From assembly GCA_913062815.1 (NCBI GenBank), contig CAJXWZ010000008.1, forward strand, positions 114,761-178,760: a stretch of 64,000 bases of DNA. The letters are read 5' to 3'. Below, piece after piece: positions 45,054-55,613 of this stretch (position 1 is the first letter of the stretch; each line of letters begins with the position of its first letter). A program made the translations under genes and the position numbers. This stretch comes from an uncultured Colwellia sp. (GTDB lineage: Bacteria; Pseudomonadota; Gammaproteobacteria; Enterobacterales; Alteromonadaceae). The notes under the pieces were generated by a model that worked only from the letters and a program-made list of their open reading frames with translations, searched no databases and was not told the origin of the DNA.

Positions 45054-45650
45054 ATGCCAGTTAGCCCGAAAAGTACGCAAAAAATAAGTAGAAAACAACA
45101 AATATTAGAATGCTTAGCTTTGATGTTACAATCTAGCCCTGGCCAACGAATCACTACAGCAAAATTAGCTGCAGAAGTTGGTGTTTCAGAAGCGGCTCTG
45201 TATCGTCACTTCCCTTCTAAAGCTCGGATGTTTGAAGGCTTAATTGACTTTATTGAAGAATCCATTTTTTCTCGTATTAATTTAATATTAACGGATCACA
45301 AAGAAACGTTAGTGCGTTGTCATCACGTGTTGCATGTGTTGCTTGTGTTCGCTGAGCGTAATCCCGGCATGTGTCGGATATTATCTGGTGATGCATTGAT
45401 GGGAGAGAATGAGCGTTTAAGAACGAGAGTGCATCAGTTTTTTGAAAAACTTGAATCGCAATTCAAACAAGTCTTACGCGAGCGAAAATTACGCGAAGGC
45501 AAAACCTTTACCATTAATGAATTAGCCCTTGCCAATATTTTAGTGTCATTTGCTGAAGGAAAAATTAGCCAGTATGTTCGTTCTGGATTTGAGAAAAAAC
45601 CAAGTAACGACTTTAATGAACAATGGCAATTTTTAATGGCGAGTAAATAA
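45054..45650 (+). CDS. slmA: Nucleoid occlusion factor SlmA
   Basis: A 198-residue TetR-fold protein. [20 protein letters not shown] precedes the helix-turn-helix [21 protein letters not shown]. The C-terminal part has the dimer/FtsZ-binding surface of SlmA. It binds SBS sites on the chromosome and blocks FtsZ rings over the nucleoid. Length is that of E. coli SlmA (198). It follows coaBC by 56 bp. Confidence 0.95.
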   Translation: MPVSPKSTQKISRKQQILECLALMLQSSPGQRITTAKLAAEVGVSEAALYRHFPSKARMFEGLIDFIEESIFSRINLILTDHKETLVRCHHVLHVLLVFAERNPGMCRILSGDALMGENERLRTRVHQFFEKLESQFKQVLRERKLREGKTFTINELALANILVSFAEGKISQYVRSGFEKKPSNDFNEQWQFLMASK

Positions 45651-45723
45651 AGCGACATAAAACAATAAGTTCTATGTTCATACCGCATAAAACTTTAATT
45701 TAACACTTTCCCAAGGAAAACCC

Positions 45724-47193
45724 ATGAGTAAATTGTCACAACTTAAACCTAACAGTTTATGGCAACTATTTGAAAAAATTTGTAGCATCCCGCACCCTTC
45801 TAAGCATGAACAAGCAATATCACTTTGGATTCAATCATGGGCTAAAGAGTTAGGCTTATCTGTTAAAGAAGACGCCGTTGGTAATCTTTTTATCAAAAAG
45901 CCCGCAACTCAAGGGATGGAAGATAGAAAGGGCGTTATTTTACAAGCGCATATGGATATGGTGCCGCAAAAAAATAATGATACTGAACACGATTTTTTAA
46001 CCGACCCGATTCGCCCTTATATTGTCACTGAGAGTGATGGTGATTGGGTAACTGCAGAAGGAACAACTTTAGGTGCTGATAATGGTGTCGGTCTAGCATC
46101 AGCATTGGCAGTTTTAGCCAGTGATGACATTGCTCATGGCCCATTAGAAGTATTAGTAACTATTGATGAAGAAGCGGGTATGAGTGGTGCTTTCGGTTTA
46201 GAAGCAGGCTGGCTTGACGGTGATATTCTAATTAACACCGACTCAGAACAAGAAGGCGAAGTTTACATGGGTTGTGCTGGTGGTATTGACGGCTCGGCCA
46301 CGTTTACTTTAGATTTTGACGATGTTCCCGCGGATAGCCAGGCATTTAACTTATCTATTTCTGGTTTAAAAGGTGGTCATTCTGGGGTAGATATTCACAC
46401 GGGTCGAGCAAATGCTAACAAATTACTGATTCGCTTTTTACTCGATGCCAGCAATGATTTTGACATTCGATTAACCGAGTTTAATGGCGGTAGTTTACGT
46501 AATGCCATACCGCGAGAGGCCAATGCAAGCTTTGTTGTTGCGACTAGCCAAGTAACCTCTTTAAAAGCCGCTTTAGCTTTATATCTATCAACCATCAAAG
46601 CTAACCTAAGTGCTATTGAAACTGATATTGACATGTTACTCATTTCGCCAGAAGATTTTGAGCAATGTTGGAGCAAAGCAACTCAAAGCAATATCTTACG
46701 TGGCTTAAATGCTTGTCCTAATGGTGTGATCCGCATGAGTGATGATATTGAAGGCATAGTGGAAAGCTCATTAAACCTTGGTGTAATACATACGCGTGGT
46801 AAAAAACTAAACGCCTTAGTATTAATTCGTAGTTTACATGATGATGGCAGTCTAGAAACACAGCGTACTGTGCAATCAGTGTTTGAATTAGCGGGTGCAA
46901 AAATTGCATTTTCCGGTGCTTACCCTGGCTGGAAACCCAACACTGATTCTGCCATTATGAAAATTGTTAGTAAGACCTATCAAGATTTGTTCGATAAAGT
47001 TCCTGCCGTTATGGTGATTCATGCAGGTTTGGAGTGTGGTTTATTTAAAACTGCCTATCCGCATTGGGACATGGTTTCTATTGGACCAACTATTAAGTTT
47101 CCACACTCTCCTGATGAGAAAATTGAGATTGCTACTGTTGCGCAATACTGGCAACTTTTAGTCGCTGTACTAGCCAAAGTACCTACAAAATAG
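45724..47193 (+). CDS. pepD: Aminoacyl-histidine dipeptidase (peptidase D)
   Basis: A 489-residue metallopeptidase of family M20/M25. The metal/catalytic blocks are LQAHMDMVPQ, TLGADNGVGLASAL and VTIDEEAGMSGAFGL. GCAGGIDG and KGGHSGVDIHTGR start the lid domain. HAGLECGLFK is the C-terminal His/Glu block. It cleaves Xaa-His dipeptides such as carnosine in the cytoplasm. A clear terminator follows. Confidence 0.95.
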   Translation: MSKLSQLKPNSLWQLFEKICSIPHPSKHEQAISLWIQSWAKELGLSVKEDAVGNLFIKKPATQGMEDRKGVILQAHMDMVPQKNNDTEHDFLTDPIRPYIVTESDGDWVTAEGTTLGADNGVGLASALAVLASDDIAHGPLEVLVTIDEEAGMSGAFGLEAGWLDGDILINTDSEQEGEVYMGCAGGIDGSATFTLDFDDVPADSQAFNLSISGLKGGHSGVDIHTGRANANKLLIRFLLDASNDFDIRLTEFNGGSLRNAIPREANASFVVATSQVTSLKAALALYLSTIKANLSAIETDIDMLLISPEDFEQCWSKATQSNILRGLNACPNGVIRMSDDIEGIVESSLNLGVIHTRGKKLNALVLIRSLHDDGSLETQRTVQSVFELAGAKIAFSGAYPGWKPNTDSAIMKIVSKTYQDLFDKVPAVMVIHAGLECGLFKTAYPHWDMVSIGPTIKFPHSPDEKIEIATVAQYWQLLVAVLAKVPTK

Positions 47194-47206
47194 TAATGCT
47201 ACCAAG

Positions 47207-47235
47207 CGAGGGAACTATTTCTCCCTCGTTTGTTT
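47207..47235 (+). terminator. Intrinsic terminator of pepD
   Basis: CGAGGGA (47207-47213) and TCCCTCG (47222-47228) are perfect 7-bp arms, followed by TTTGTTT. It lies 14 bp beyond the pepD stop. Confidence 0.8.
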
Positions 47236-47358
47236 CATTTTCTTACAATCTAAACAAGAACTGTTCTCATTAATCTTGACACTCTTCTTACTTTTAATTA
47301 CTCTTCCTTTTATATTATTTCGCACTCATTTGATACCTTTATTATATAAGTAGGTTCC

Positions 47359-48381
47359 ATGTTTTTAAAAACAAGCAAGATAGTCAGTGGTTTTTTAATC
47401 ACCATTACATTAACCCTCAGTGCCTTTTCAAGCTTGGCTAACGAAGAAGTAAGTGTTTACTCATACCGTCAACCATTCTTGGTTAAGCCTTTGTTTGATA
47501 TGTTTACTAAGCAATCTGGTATTAAAGTAAACGTTGTTTTTGCTAAAAAAGGTATGGCTGAACGCCTAGCAAGAGAAGGCGAATATAGCCCTGCCGATAT
47601 TTTACTCACCACAGATATTAGCCGATTAATTGAACTACAAGATCGCGATTTACTACAAGCTAATAATTCAAAAATATTGCAAGCAGCTATTCCAAGCCAA
47701 TATCGCGCTACCGATAATACCTGGTTTGCCCTTACTACCCGTGTTCGTAATATATACTCAGCTAAGCGCTTAGGTAACATTCAGTTTAACTATGAAGATT
47801 TAGCTGATAGCAAATATAAAGGCCGTATTTGTACTCGTAGCGGTAAACATGCCTACACAGTGGCATTGGTTGCATCTATGGTCGCAGAGCATGGTGAAGA
47901 GAAAACCTTAACTTGGTTAGAAGATTTCAAAGATAATTTAGCACGTAAACCACAAGGCAATGACCGTGGCCAAGTGCAAGCCATACATCAAAATCTTTGC
48001 GATATTTCTCTAGGCAATAGTTATTATTTTGGCAAAATGTTAAAAGATGAAAAACAGAAAGCTTGGGCTGATGCCGTGAACATTAACTTTCCAAACCAAG
48101 CAAATCGTGGTGCTCATGTAAATATTTCAGGTGTAGCCCTAGCTAAATATTCACCTAATAGTAAAAATGCTAAAGCATTAATGGAATTTTTAGTTTCAGA
48201 GCCCGCACAAGAGCTTTATGCTCAAACTAATATGGAGTATCCTGTACGCCTTGGTGTAGCGCCATCAGAATTAGTTGCATCATGGGGTGAGTTTAAAACG
48301 GATAATTTATCGTTAGTAACCATTGCTAAAAACAGAAAATTGGCATTGAAATTAATAGATAAAGCGCGGTTTGACCTCTAA
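47359..48381 (+). CDS. fbpA: Ferric iron ABC transporter substrate-binding protein
   Basis: A 340-residue periplasmic protein with a signal peptide (about 1-28). It has the FbpA/FutA pattern: EEVSVYSYRQPFLVKPLFDM, FAKKGMAERLAREGE, ADILLTTDISRL, and the iron-binding tyrosine pair Tyr222-Tyr223 in LGNSYYFGKML. The set fbpA-fbpB-fbpC is complete and ordered. No Fur box can be picked out by eye upstream, although Fur control is usual for this family. Confidence 0.92.
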   Translation: MFLKTSKIVSGFLITITLTLSAFSSLANEEVSVYSYRQPFLVKPLFDMFTKQSGIKVNVVFAKKGMAERLAREGEYSPADILLTTDISRLIELQDRDLLQANNSKILQAAIPSQYRATDNTWFALTTRVRNIYSAKRLGNIQFNYEDLADSKYKGRICTRSGKHAYTVALVASMVAEHGEEKTLTWLEDFKDNLARKPQGNDRGQVQAIHQNLCDISLGNSYYFGKMLKDEKQKAWADAVNINFPNQANRGAHVNISGVALAKYSPNSKNAKALMEFLVSEPAQELYAQTNMEYPVRLGVAPSELVASWGEFKTDNLSLVTIAKNRKLALKLIDKARFDL

Positions 48382-48414
48382 TTTAACCAGTGATTGTAGT
48401 TTAGATTTTATTTT

Positions 48415-50085
48415 GTGATAGCAAAAGCAAAACAGGTAACTTGGCGCTCAACATTTTTTAGAAGTACAGTTTATTCAACATCACTAACACTTATGATACC
48501 TGTGTTGGTGATGTTATTAGCTGGTCTTAGTGCATCCACAGATTTATTTTCCCACCTTTGGCAAACTGTCTTACCAGATTACATAGCAAATACCTTGTTA
48601 TTAGGTGTTTTTGTGGTGTTATTATCCTTAGTTTTTGGGGTAATTAGTGCCGCTCTAATTGTTCATACCAATATCAAAGGCAAAGCAGTGTTACGCTGGC
48701 TATTAATGCTACCACTTGCTATGCCTGCTTATTTAGTTGCCTATCTATACACTGATTTGTTTGATTACGCAGGGCCAGTTCAACGCAGCTTACGTGCATG
48801 GTTTAACTGGCAATCACCCAATGATTATATTTTTTTTGATATTCGCACACTTGGTGGTGCCAGTATCATTATTGCTTTGGTACTTTTTCCTTACATTTAT
48901 ATGCTGGCAAGAACAGCTTTTGAACAACAAGATCAAAATCTACTTAGGGCAAGCCGAACACTCGGCCTAAATGCTAAGCAAAGCTTCTATAAAATTGCCT
49001 TACCTTTGGCTCGCCCTGCCATTGCGGTTGGCGCAAGCTTAGTATTAATGGAAACCTTGGCTGATTTTGCTACCGTGCAATACTTTGCCGTTAATACGCT
49101 AACCACAGCAATTTATGACACTTGGTTAGGCTACGGTGACTTGGCCACAGCCAATGCCTTAGCGAGCGTGTTAATGTTATTTATATTGTTTACCTTAGTT
49201 GCAGAACAGCGTGCGCGCGCAGGTCAAGCACACCAATCAAATCGCATTAACAAAACCCATCAAATCATTCAGCTGTCTTCGTCAGCACAATTTTTTGCCG
49301 GCAGCTTTTGTTGGCTATTGGTTATTGCGGGTTTTATTTTGCCCTTTTTACTTTTGATTAATATGGCATGGCAATACAGCAGCAGTGAACAATTTTGGAC
49401 ATTAGTGCCAACAGGGATAAACAGTATAAAAGTTGCCGTTTGGGCGGCTAGCTTAACTACCATTTTGGCACTGATTTTTGTGCTATTTAAACGTCTAGAC
49501 AAAAGTAGGTGGCGTACGCTACCAGTGCAAATTTCTGGATTTGGTTATGCCATTCCCGGCACTGTATTGGCCATGGCAATGATGTCAACTTTCGCGCCCA
49601 TAGATTACTTCATAAATGACGTTGCTAAATTCTTGGGCTTAACGCAACCCGGTTTATTATTATCTGGCTCAATTTTCGCTATTATTTTTGCCTACCTTGT
49701 ACGGTTTGCCGCCATCGCTAATGGCGCTATTGACAGTGGTATCAAACAAATTCCAAAATCTCTCGATTTTGCCCCGGCAAGCTTAGGCGCGGGCCTAACG
49801 AAAACATTAACGAAAGTACATTTACCTTTATTGAAATCGTCTATTTGGGTAGCGTGGCTGTTAGTTTTTGTGGAGGCAATGAAAGAGTTGCCGGCTGTTT
49901 TATTACTTCGACCTTTCAACTTTGAAACATTAAGCACACAAATTTATCAATTAATTTCTGATGAAATGTTAGAACAAGGCGCCTTAGGGGCAATCCTAAT
50001 TGTGCTACTGGGTTTATTACCTATTATTTGGCTGAATCGAAATAATAGCGACGGCAAAAAACAGACAACTAAGGAACTAGCGTGA
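48415..50085 (+). CDS. fbpB: Ferric iron ABC transporter permease (two-domain, FbpB-type)
   Basis: A 556-residue membrane protein with two fused permease domains, as usual for FbpB. Permease-loop (EAA) segments are SRTLGLNAKQSFYKIALPLARPA, split here by family motif breaks, and the second near ASLGAGLTKTLTKVHLPLL. Start is a GTG at 48415, 34 bp after fbpA; no good upstream ribosome site is seen, so the start is uncertain. The end overlaps fbpC by 4 bp. Confidence 0.9.
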   Translation: MIAKAKQVTWRSTFFRSTVYSTSLTLMIPVLVMLLAGLSASTDLFSHLWQTVLPDYIANTLLLGVFVVLLSLVFGVISAALIVHTNIKGKAVLRWLLMLPLAMPAYLVAYLYTDLFDYAGPVQRSLRAWFNWQSPNDYIFFDIRTLGGASIIIALVLFPYIYMLARTAFEQQDQNLLRASRTLGLNAKQSFYKIALPLARPAIAVGASLVLMETLADFATVQYFAVNTLTTAIYDTWLGYGDLATANALASVLMLFILFTLVAEQRARAGQAHQSNRINKTHQIIQLSSSAQFFAGSFCWLLVIAGFILPFLLLINMAWQYSSSEQFWTLVPTGINSIKVAVWAASLTTILALIFVLFKRLDKSRWRTLPVQISGFGYAIPGTVLAMAMMSTFAPIDYFINDVAKFLGLTQPGLLLSGSIFAIIFAYLVRFAAIANGAIDSGIKQIPKSLDFAPASLGAGLTKTLTKVHLPLLKSSIWVAWLLVFVEAMKELPAVLLLRPFNFETLSTQIYQLISDEMLEQGALGAILIVLLGLLPIIWLNRNNSDGKKQTTKELA

Positions 50086-51128
50086 CCGATTTATTAACTA
50101 TCACTGAGCTTTCGGTTGAATTACAAAGTAAACAAATCTTATCTGACATTTGCCTAAACTTACCCACTGGTGACATTCTCGGCTTAGTGGGACCTAGCGG
50201 TTGTGGTAAAACCACCTTATTAAACACGCTCGCTGGTTTTATTGAACAAGATAAAGGTCAAATCCACATAGACGGTAATAGCACTATTTCACCTGAGTAT
50301 ATTATTCCACCTGAACATCGTAATATCGGCATGATTTTTCAAGATTACGCCCTATTCCCTCATTTGACTGTTGAGCAAAACATTTGCTTTGGTATTGATA
50401 AGCTGACGGCAACAGAGCAACAAGAAAGATTAACGCAGTTATTAGCATTGCTAGAGCTAAAAAGTTTTGAAAAGCGATTTCCTCATCAATTATCAGGCGG
50501 ACAACAACAGCGAGTGGCGATTGCTAGGGCATTAGCTCCTCAGCCTAAATTGCTATTACTTGATGAACCCTTTTCTAATATTGATGCAAGGTTACGCAAT
50601 GAACTTATGTTAGAAATGCGTAACTTACTGAAAAAATTAAATATCACCGCTATATTTGTCACCCATAATAAAGACGAAGTATTTACTTTTGCCGATAAAA
50701 TGGCGGTGATGCACCAAGGTCAGCTATTGCAAATTGCCAGCCCTGATAAAGTTTGCCAACAACCCAATAGTTGGCAAGTGGCTGATTTCCTCCAATTAGG
50801 AAGCTGGTTACCTATAAGCCTGAAATCGAATAATCGTTACCAAAGTGCGCTAGGTGATGTTGACTTCCCTGATTCAGCTCAGCATAACCAAATGCAATTA
50901 CTATTAAAACCGCAGTTTATCAAGCTTTGTTCCTCAGCGGAGTCTAATGTGCGAGTTGATAACATATCGGTTACTGAACAGGGTTATCACTACTTATTGA
51001 GTAGTTTAAATGATAGTAAAGCGTTAGCTTTTGATAACTTAAGCTTTTATGCCAATGAGCTATTTGTTATAGGTGAACAATTAGCCTTAGAGATTAAAGA
51101 GCATGATTTTATTGCCTTTACTAGCTAA
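50082..51128 (+). CDS. fbpC: Ferric iron ABC transporter ATP-binding protein
   Basis: A 348-residue ATPase. Walker A is GPSGCGKTTLL, the Q-loop region FQDYALFPHLTVEQNI, the signature LSGGQQQRVAIARAL, and Walker B LLLLDEPFSNID. The C-terminal 100 residues are a regulatory domain like those of iron importers. It starts with GTG, coupled to fbpB by a GTGA overlap. Confidence 0.92.
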   Translation: MTDLLTITELSVELQSKQILSDICLNLPTGDILGLVGPSGCGKTTLLNTLAGFIEQDKGQIHIDGNSTISPEYIIPPEHRNIGMIFQDYALFPHLTVEQNICFGIDKLTATEQQERLTQLLALLELKSFEKRFPHQLSGGQQQRVAIARALAPQPKLLLLDEPFSNIDARLRNELMLEMRNLLKKLNITAIFVTHNKDEVFTFADKMAVMHQGQLLQIASPDKVCQQPNSWQVADFLQLGSWLPISLKSNNRYQSALGDVDFPDSAQHNQMQLLLKPQFIKLCSSAESNVRVDNISVTEQGYHYLLSSLNDSKALAFDNLSFYANELFVIGEQLALEIKEHDFIAFTS

Positions 51129-51187
51129 AGCAACATTACTTACTTCCTTAATTTTTTATAAGTTAAGACAGTGACTTAAATGGCAAC

Positions 51188-51201
51188 TAGACTAAAGTCT
51201 A
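51188..51201. promoter_or_regulatory. Dyad TAGACT-AA-AGTCTA upstream of crbR
   Basis: TAGACT (51188-51193), AA, AGTCTA (51196-51201) is a perfect 6-bp dyad about 60 bp upstream of the crbR ATG (51261). A near copy (12 of 14 positions) lies upstream of dctP at 24224-24237. It has the form of a binding site for a dimeric NarL/FixJ-type regulator such as CrbR itself. Confidence 0.55.
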
Positions 51202-51260
51202 ATATGTGCGATTAGTTTTCTTCGTTAGCATGAAAACTCCTATTTTAAGAGGAATCACCA

Positions 51261-51920
51261 ATGATCCAGCCAGAAAAAATAATAATAGCTGATGATCACC
51301 CCCTATTTAGACAAGCATTACTGGGGACTTTGAAAAGCAAACTTACTGAAACACAGTGGCTTGAAGCACAAACTATTGCAGAATTAGAGCAACAATTACA
51401 AGATAATAGCGAAAGCGATTTATTATTATTAGACTTAAATATTCCTGGTGCGCATGGTTTTAGTACTTTAATTCATGTACGGAATCACTTCCCTCAAATT
51501 CCTGTTGTGGTTGTCTCCGCGCACGAAGATCAAAAGACTATTAGCAAAGCTATGGGGTACGGAGCAGCTGGTTTTGTGCCAAAATCTACACCCGTAGATG
51601 ATATTTTTACCGCAATTGTCGCTATTTTATCTGGTGAAATTTGGCTGCCAGAGACCTATCAGAACAAGCAAATTGCAGGGGATAATAGTGACATTTCCGA
51701 TCATATTGCCAGTTTAACGCAACAGCAATACCGTATTTTAATGATGTTTGCACAGGGCTTGCTTAATAAACAAATTGCTTATGATCTCAATGTTTCGGAA
51801 GCAACCATTAAGGCGCATGCTACCGCAATATTTCGTAAGCTAGAGGTGAGAAATCGTACTCAAGCCGTAATTGCTATTAGTCAGTTAGATTTAACTGAAG
51901 CGAGTTTTGAACCGAAGTAA
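51261..51920 (+). CDS. crbR: LuxR-type response regulator, CrbR-like
   Basis: A 219-residue two-domain regulator. The receiver (about 1-120) has Asp58 in LLLLDLNIPGAHG. The C-terminal LuxR helix-turn-helix (about 150-210) reads LTQQQYRILMMFAQGLLNKQ, then IAYDLNVSEATIKAHATAIF. It is convergent with and next to a very large kinase fused to a sodium:solute-symporter domain. That pair is the known CrbS/CrbR acetate-switch arrangement, which activates acs and acetate/propionate transport in Vibrio and Pseudomonas. GAGGAATCACC precedes the ATG. AGAGG and the dyad at 51188 may be its control region. Confidence 0.78.
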   Translation: MIQPEKIIIADDHPLFRQALLGTLKSKLTETQWLEAQTIAELEQQLQDNSESDLLLLDLNIPGAHGFSTLIHVRNHFPQIPVVVVSAHEDQKTISKAMGYGAAGFVPKSTPVDDIFTAIVAILSGEIWLPETYQNKQIAGDNSDISDHIASLTQQQYRILMMFAQGLLNKQIAYDLNVSEATIKAHATAIFRKLEVRNRTQAVIAISQLDLTEASFEPK

Positions 51921-52024
51921 TGTTTGTTGCTTTAATATTAAACATGAATAAGTAAGTAGACCCTCAATGAAAGACGCTCTGCTACAAGTTTATCCTTAAA
52001 ATATAGAGTACTACTTTTATTTTT

Positions 52025-55000
52025 TTATTGATTACCATAATCTGCTTGTAACTTTTGCGCGAGCTTGGCACTCATCATTGCTCTAAGCGATGCAGGCTTC
52101 ACTAATTTACGCATAAAGCCAACATCTGCGACTTTCGCTTTATTTTCAATACCACTCTCTGTCGTCGCTGTGATTAATATTGCTGGAATATAATTACTAC
52201 ATACCTTACGCATATCCGCAATTAGCGTTAAACCATCGGCCTGCTCACCTTCTGGCAATTCAGCTTGATAACCTAATTGGTAATCTACCAGTAAAATATC
52301 AATATCACTTTGATGGTTTTTAAATTCTTTTAGTGCGCTTTCACGTGAATCCGCAGCAAGAATGTTACATTGCCACGCAGACAATAGCTCAACCATACCA
52401 CTCAAGACATCAGGATCATTGTCAATACATAATACGGTAATACCTTTTAAGCCCACAGTGTTCACAGGAGCTACTATTTTAGGTACCGTGGTTAATTGCT
52501 GAGCTTGCTCGAGCTGTATTGAAAATTTACAACCTTGTCCTGCGCTCGATTGCAAACTCAAAGAGTGCCCTAATAAGCGAACAAGCGACTGGGTGATATT
52601 AAGCCCTAATCCTAACCCTTGGCCAGTCCGATTGGTTGGCGTATCTAACTGGGTAAATTGTTCGAAAACGAGTGCTTGTTGGTCAACCGCAATACCCGGA
52701 CCATTATCAAGAATTTGAATAATTACCTGATGATTAAAGACTCGTGCCCCGAGTAAGACTTTACCGGGACTAGCATAACGCAAAGCATTGCCAACCAAGT
52801 TTTGGATAATACGCCTAAGTAAGTATCTATCTGACTTTATCCATGCCTGAGTGTCGACTAATCTAAATTCAACCTGCTGCTCAAGGGCTAATGCCGAAAA
52901 CTCTTGTGCTAAATCTTCGAATAATTCACTCAATGAAAATATTTCTACTTGGGGTTTGATATTACCACTTTCTAAACGTGCTATTTCGGCTAAATCAGCT
53001 AACAAATCATTTGCCGCCCTTAACGATTTATCAATATTATCAACCTGTCGTTGCTGCTCCGTGGTTAAGCCTTTTTGTTCATTTAATGCAGAAGTAAACA
53101 GTCTTGCGGCTTCTAATGGTTGCATTAAGTCATGACTGCAGGCTTTTAGGTACTGACTTTTAGTTCTATTGGCTTGTTCTGCTTTCTCATGAGCCTTAGC
53201 TAAAGCTTCATTGGTTTTCGCCAAGGTTAAGGTACGCTCATAGACCCGTGTTTCTAAATCTACATTGGCTTCTTTAAGTACCTGCTCTGCTTGTTTGTAA
53301 GCGGTGATATCTGAAAACAACATAACAAAGCCACCTCCAGGTAATGGATTACCTTCAATACGAATAGTTTGTCCATTAGCTTGCTGTCGCTCTGAACTGT
53401 GCGAGCTACCTTTACGTAAATATTCCAGGCGCCTAAAGACTTGGTTATCAACATCACCTGCGCCACATAAGCCCCGTTTAACATTATGGCGAATCAATGA
53501 TTCAACTGGACTACCGACGTAAATAAGTTCAGTTGGATATTCAAACAAGTCTAAGTACTTTTTATTCCATGCGACTAGCTTCAATTCTTCATCAACGATG
53601 GAAATTCCTTCACCGGCATTTTCTATTGCACTTTGTAAGAGGTTTTGTGAGAACGCCTGTTTTTGACTAGAAGCGTCTTCAACCAATACCGCTAACTCAT
53701 CCAGTGCGATATCACGGCCATCTAAGGCAGAAGAGAGTACCAAACGAGCGGATGACGCCCCCATTACCATAGCCAAAGTATTTTCTGTATGCTGTAACAA
53801 CAGTTGATTATAGGTAGCATTGCCCAGTAGTTTTTTATCGTTTGACGACTGAAACAAACTAAAACTTGAGACTGCTTTTTTCTCACCAACAAACCTTGAA
53901 GCTAATAACTCTAATTCTTGAACATCTAATTGACGCTTTTTCTCTATTTTAATAATTGATGGCGATTGCCACTCTAAAAAGAGTGAGGCTTGCACGCGTT
54001 CTTGTACACTTTGCCTACTAATTTGCGACAAAGCCCACATTACAAAAATATTGGCTGCTAAACTGAATAAAGTTGCGGTCGACTTTGCCGGTAAAAGCCC
54101 TTCCGCAAAAGGTGAGGCATACAAGCCAAATTGCGGTAGTAAATTCAATGTCAGCCATAAAATAAAACCAACCAAGATGCCAGCATAAACCCCCATTAAA
54201 CTGGCTCTGCGCCAATAAAATGCGACTACTAACGCGGGGGTTAGCTGCGCAAAGGCACCAAAAGCCACCTCTCCTAAAGAAGACAATGTGTCTGGGGAGG
54301 CCATAACAAAAACACCAAAACCAGACATTATTACGAACAATACTAGTACTTTACGTATATTTAGTAATCGTTGCCTGAAGGTATCATAATTTGTTTGAGC
54401 AACTTTTTGCTGCCTATAAAGGAAAGGGAAAATAATTTCATTACTGAGCATGGTGCTTAGTGCAATGGCCGAAATAATGACCATGGAACTAGCGGCAGAA
54501 ACGGCACCAAGAAAGGTAAATAAAGTAAGCCACGTTTGGTCAGTTATACCGGGTAAAAATAAAACATAGGTATCCGAAGGTACAGTGTCACCCAGCAGTA
54601 ATTGACCGGCCAAGCCAAGTGGTGCCGCAAAAAAGGCAAAAACAAGTAGATAAAGCGGGAATATACGCCTGCCTAACCAAGTATCTTTTTGGTCTCTTAA
54701 CTCAACCACCATTACTTGAAACTGCCTAGGCAAAGACAAAAATGCGGCCATAACAATAACTAACATAGCAAGCATGGCGCTAAGATTGTCACCATTTAGT
54801 TGCTGTTCTAGTTTCAAATTGGCACCTGATTGCTGCCAAATATCAACAGGTGAATCAAAAAGAGAAAAACAGACAAACAAGCCTACCGCTAGAAATGCCG
54901 CGATTTTAATCAGCGACTCGAATGCAATAGCGAGCATTACTCCAGGGTGACGCTCAGTAACATCAATATTGCGAATGCCAAATAATATGGTAAAGCCTAC

Positions 55001-55492
55001 CAGTACTACACTGATAACCAATCCGATATGCCAACCACTAAAGCTTTGGTCTATCTGCAGTTGTTGGAACGTGTAGACCATGGCTTTTAACTGCAATGCG
55101 ATATAAGGCATGGTGCCAACAAACGCCACCAATGTAACTATTATGGCGAGGTTATGTGATTTGCCAAAGCGCGCAGCGAGTAAATCGGCAATCGAGGTTA
55201 AATTGAGCTTTAAGCTCACCCTAATAATGCGCTGAATGAAAGGCCAAGCAAAAACAAATAATAATATAGGCCCTAAATAAATAGGTATATGCGAGAGAAA
55301 ATTACTCGCGGCTTGCCCTGTTGTGCCAAGAAAACTCCAAGAAGTACAATAAACACCCAAGGTCAACGCATAAATAATGCCTTGGCCTTTTCTGGCTAAC
55401 TGATGCTTATATTTATCACCTAAAAAAGCAATTAAAAACAATAAGCCAATATAAATCAAACTGATGCTGACTAATTGCCAGTTAGGGAACAT
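52025..55492 (-). CDS. crbS: Hybrid histidine kinase with N-terminal sodium:solute-symporter domain, CrbS-like
   Basis: An 1155-residue protein. Residues about 1-480 are an SLC5/SSS-type membrane domain with about 13 helices (TLGVYCTSWSFLGTTGQAA near the start). A PAS region (about 630-750) has IENAGEGISIVDEELK. HisKA holds His787 in KACSHDLMQPLEAARLF. The ATPase domain has LVGNALRYAS, ILDNGPGI and GQGLGLGLN. The receiver has Asp1070 in ILLVDYQLG. This matches CrbS (about 1130 residues), which senses acetate or short-chain acid via its transporter-like domain and acts through CrbR. The adjacent LuxR-type regulator and the ActP-like symporter at the right edge support it. Confidence 0.85.
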   Translation of the reverse strand: MFPNWQLVSISLIYIGLLFLIAFLGDKYKHQLARKGQGIIYALTLGVYCTSWSFLGTTGQAASNFLSHIPIYLGPILLFVFAWPFIQRIIRVSLKLNLTSIADLLAARFGKSHNLAIIVTLVAFVGTMPYIALQLKAMVYTFQQLQIDQSFSGWHIGLVISVVLVGFTILFGIRNIDVTERHPGVMLAIAFESLIKIAAFLAVGLFVCFSLFDSPVDIWQQSGANLKLEQQLNGDNLSAMLAMLVIVMAAFLSLPRQFQVMVVELRDQKDTWLGRRIFPLYLLVFAFFAAPLGLAGQLLLGDTVPSDTYVLFLPGITDQTWLTLFTFLGAVSAASSMVIISAIALSTMLSNEIIFPFLYRQQKVAQTNYDTFRQRLLNIRKVLVLFVIMSGFGVFVMASPDTLSSLGEVAFGAFAQLTPALVVAFYWRRASLMGVYAGILVGFILWLTLNLLPQFGLYASPFAEGLLPAKSTATLFSLAANIFVMWALSQISRQSVQERVQASLFLEWQSPSIIKIEKKRQLDVQELELLASRFVGEKKAVSSFSLFQSSNDKKLLGNATYNQLLLQHTENTLAMVMGASSARLVLSSALDGRDIALDELAVLVEDASSQKQAFSQNLLQSAIENAGEGISIVDEELKLVAWNKKYLDLFEYPTELIYVGSPVESLIRHNVKRGLCGAGDVDNQVFRRLEYLRKGSSHSSERQQANGQTIRIEGNPLPGGGFVMLFSDITAYKQAEQVLKEANVDLETRVYERTLTLAKTNEALAKAHEKAEQANRTKSQYLKACSHDLMQPLEAARLFTSALNEQKGLTTEQQRQVDNIDKSLRAANDLLADLAEIARLESGNIKPQVEIFSLSELFEDLAQEFSALALEQQVEFRLVDTQAWIKSDRYLLRRIIQNLVGNALRYASPGKVLLGARVFNHQVIIQILDNGPGIAVDQQALVFEQFTQLDTPTNRTGQGLGLGLNITQSLVRLLGHSLSLQSSAGQGCKFSIQLEQAQQLTTVPKIVAPVNTVGLKGITVLCIDNDPDVLSGMVELLSAWQCNILAADSRESALKEFKNHQSDIDILLVDYQLGYQAELPEGEQADGLTLIADMRKVCSNYIPAILITATTESGIENKAKVADVGFMRKLVKPASLRAMMSAKLAQKLQADYGNQ

Positions 55493-55613
55493 AACAACTC
55501 TCTTGTACTAAATAAGTTTATAACCATAGCAATAATAGCTAAATAGTAACATCTTCATATATACGACTTTTAGCTAATTTTAACGGTAGGCAAGTAAATC
55601 ATCGTAAAATTTG

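Noticed and set aside
47236..47358. Fur box before fbpA
   Set aside because: An AGAAC-T-GTTCT dyad is present near 47257-47267, but it does not match the Fur consensus by eye.
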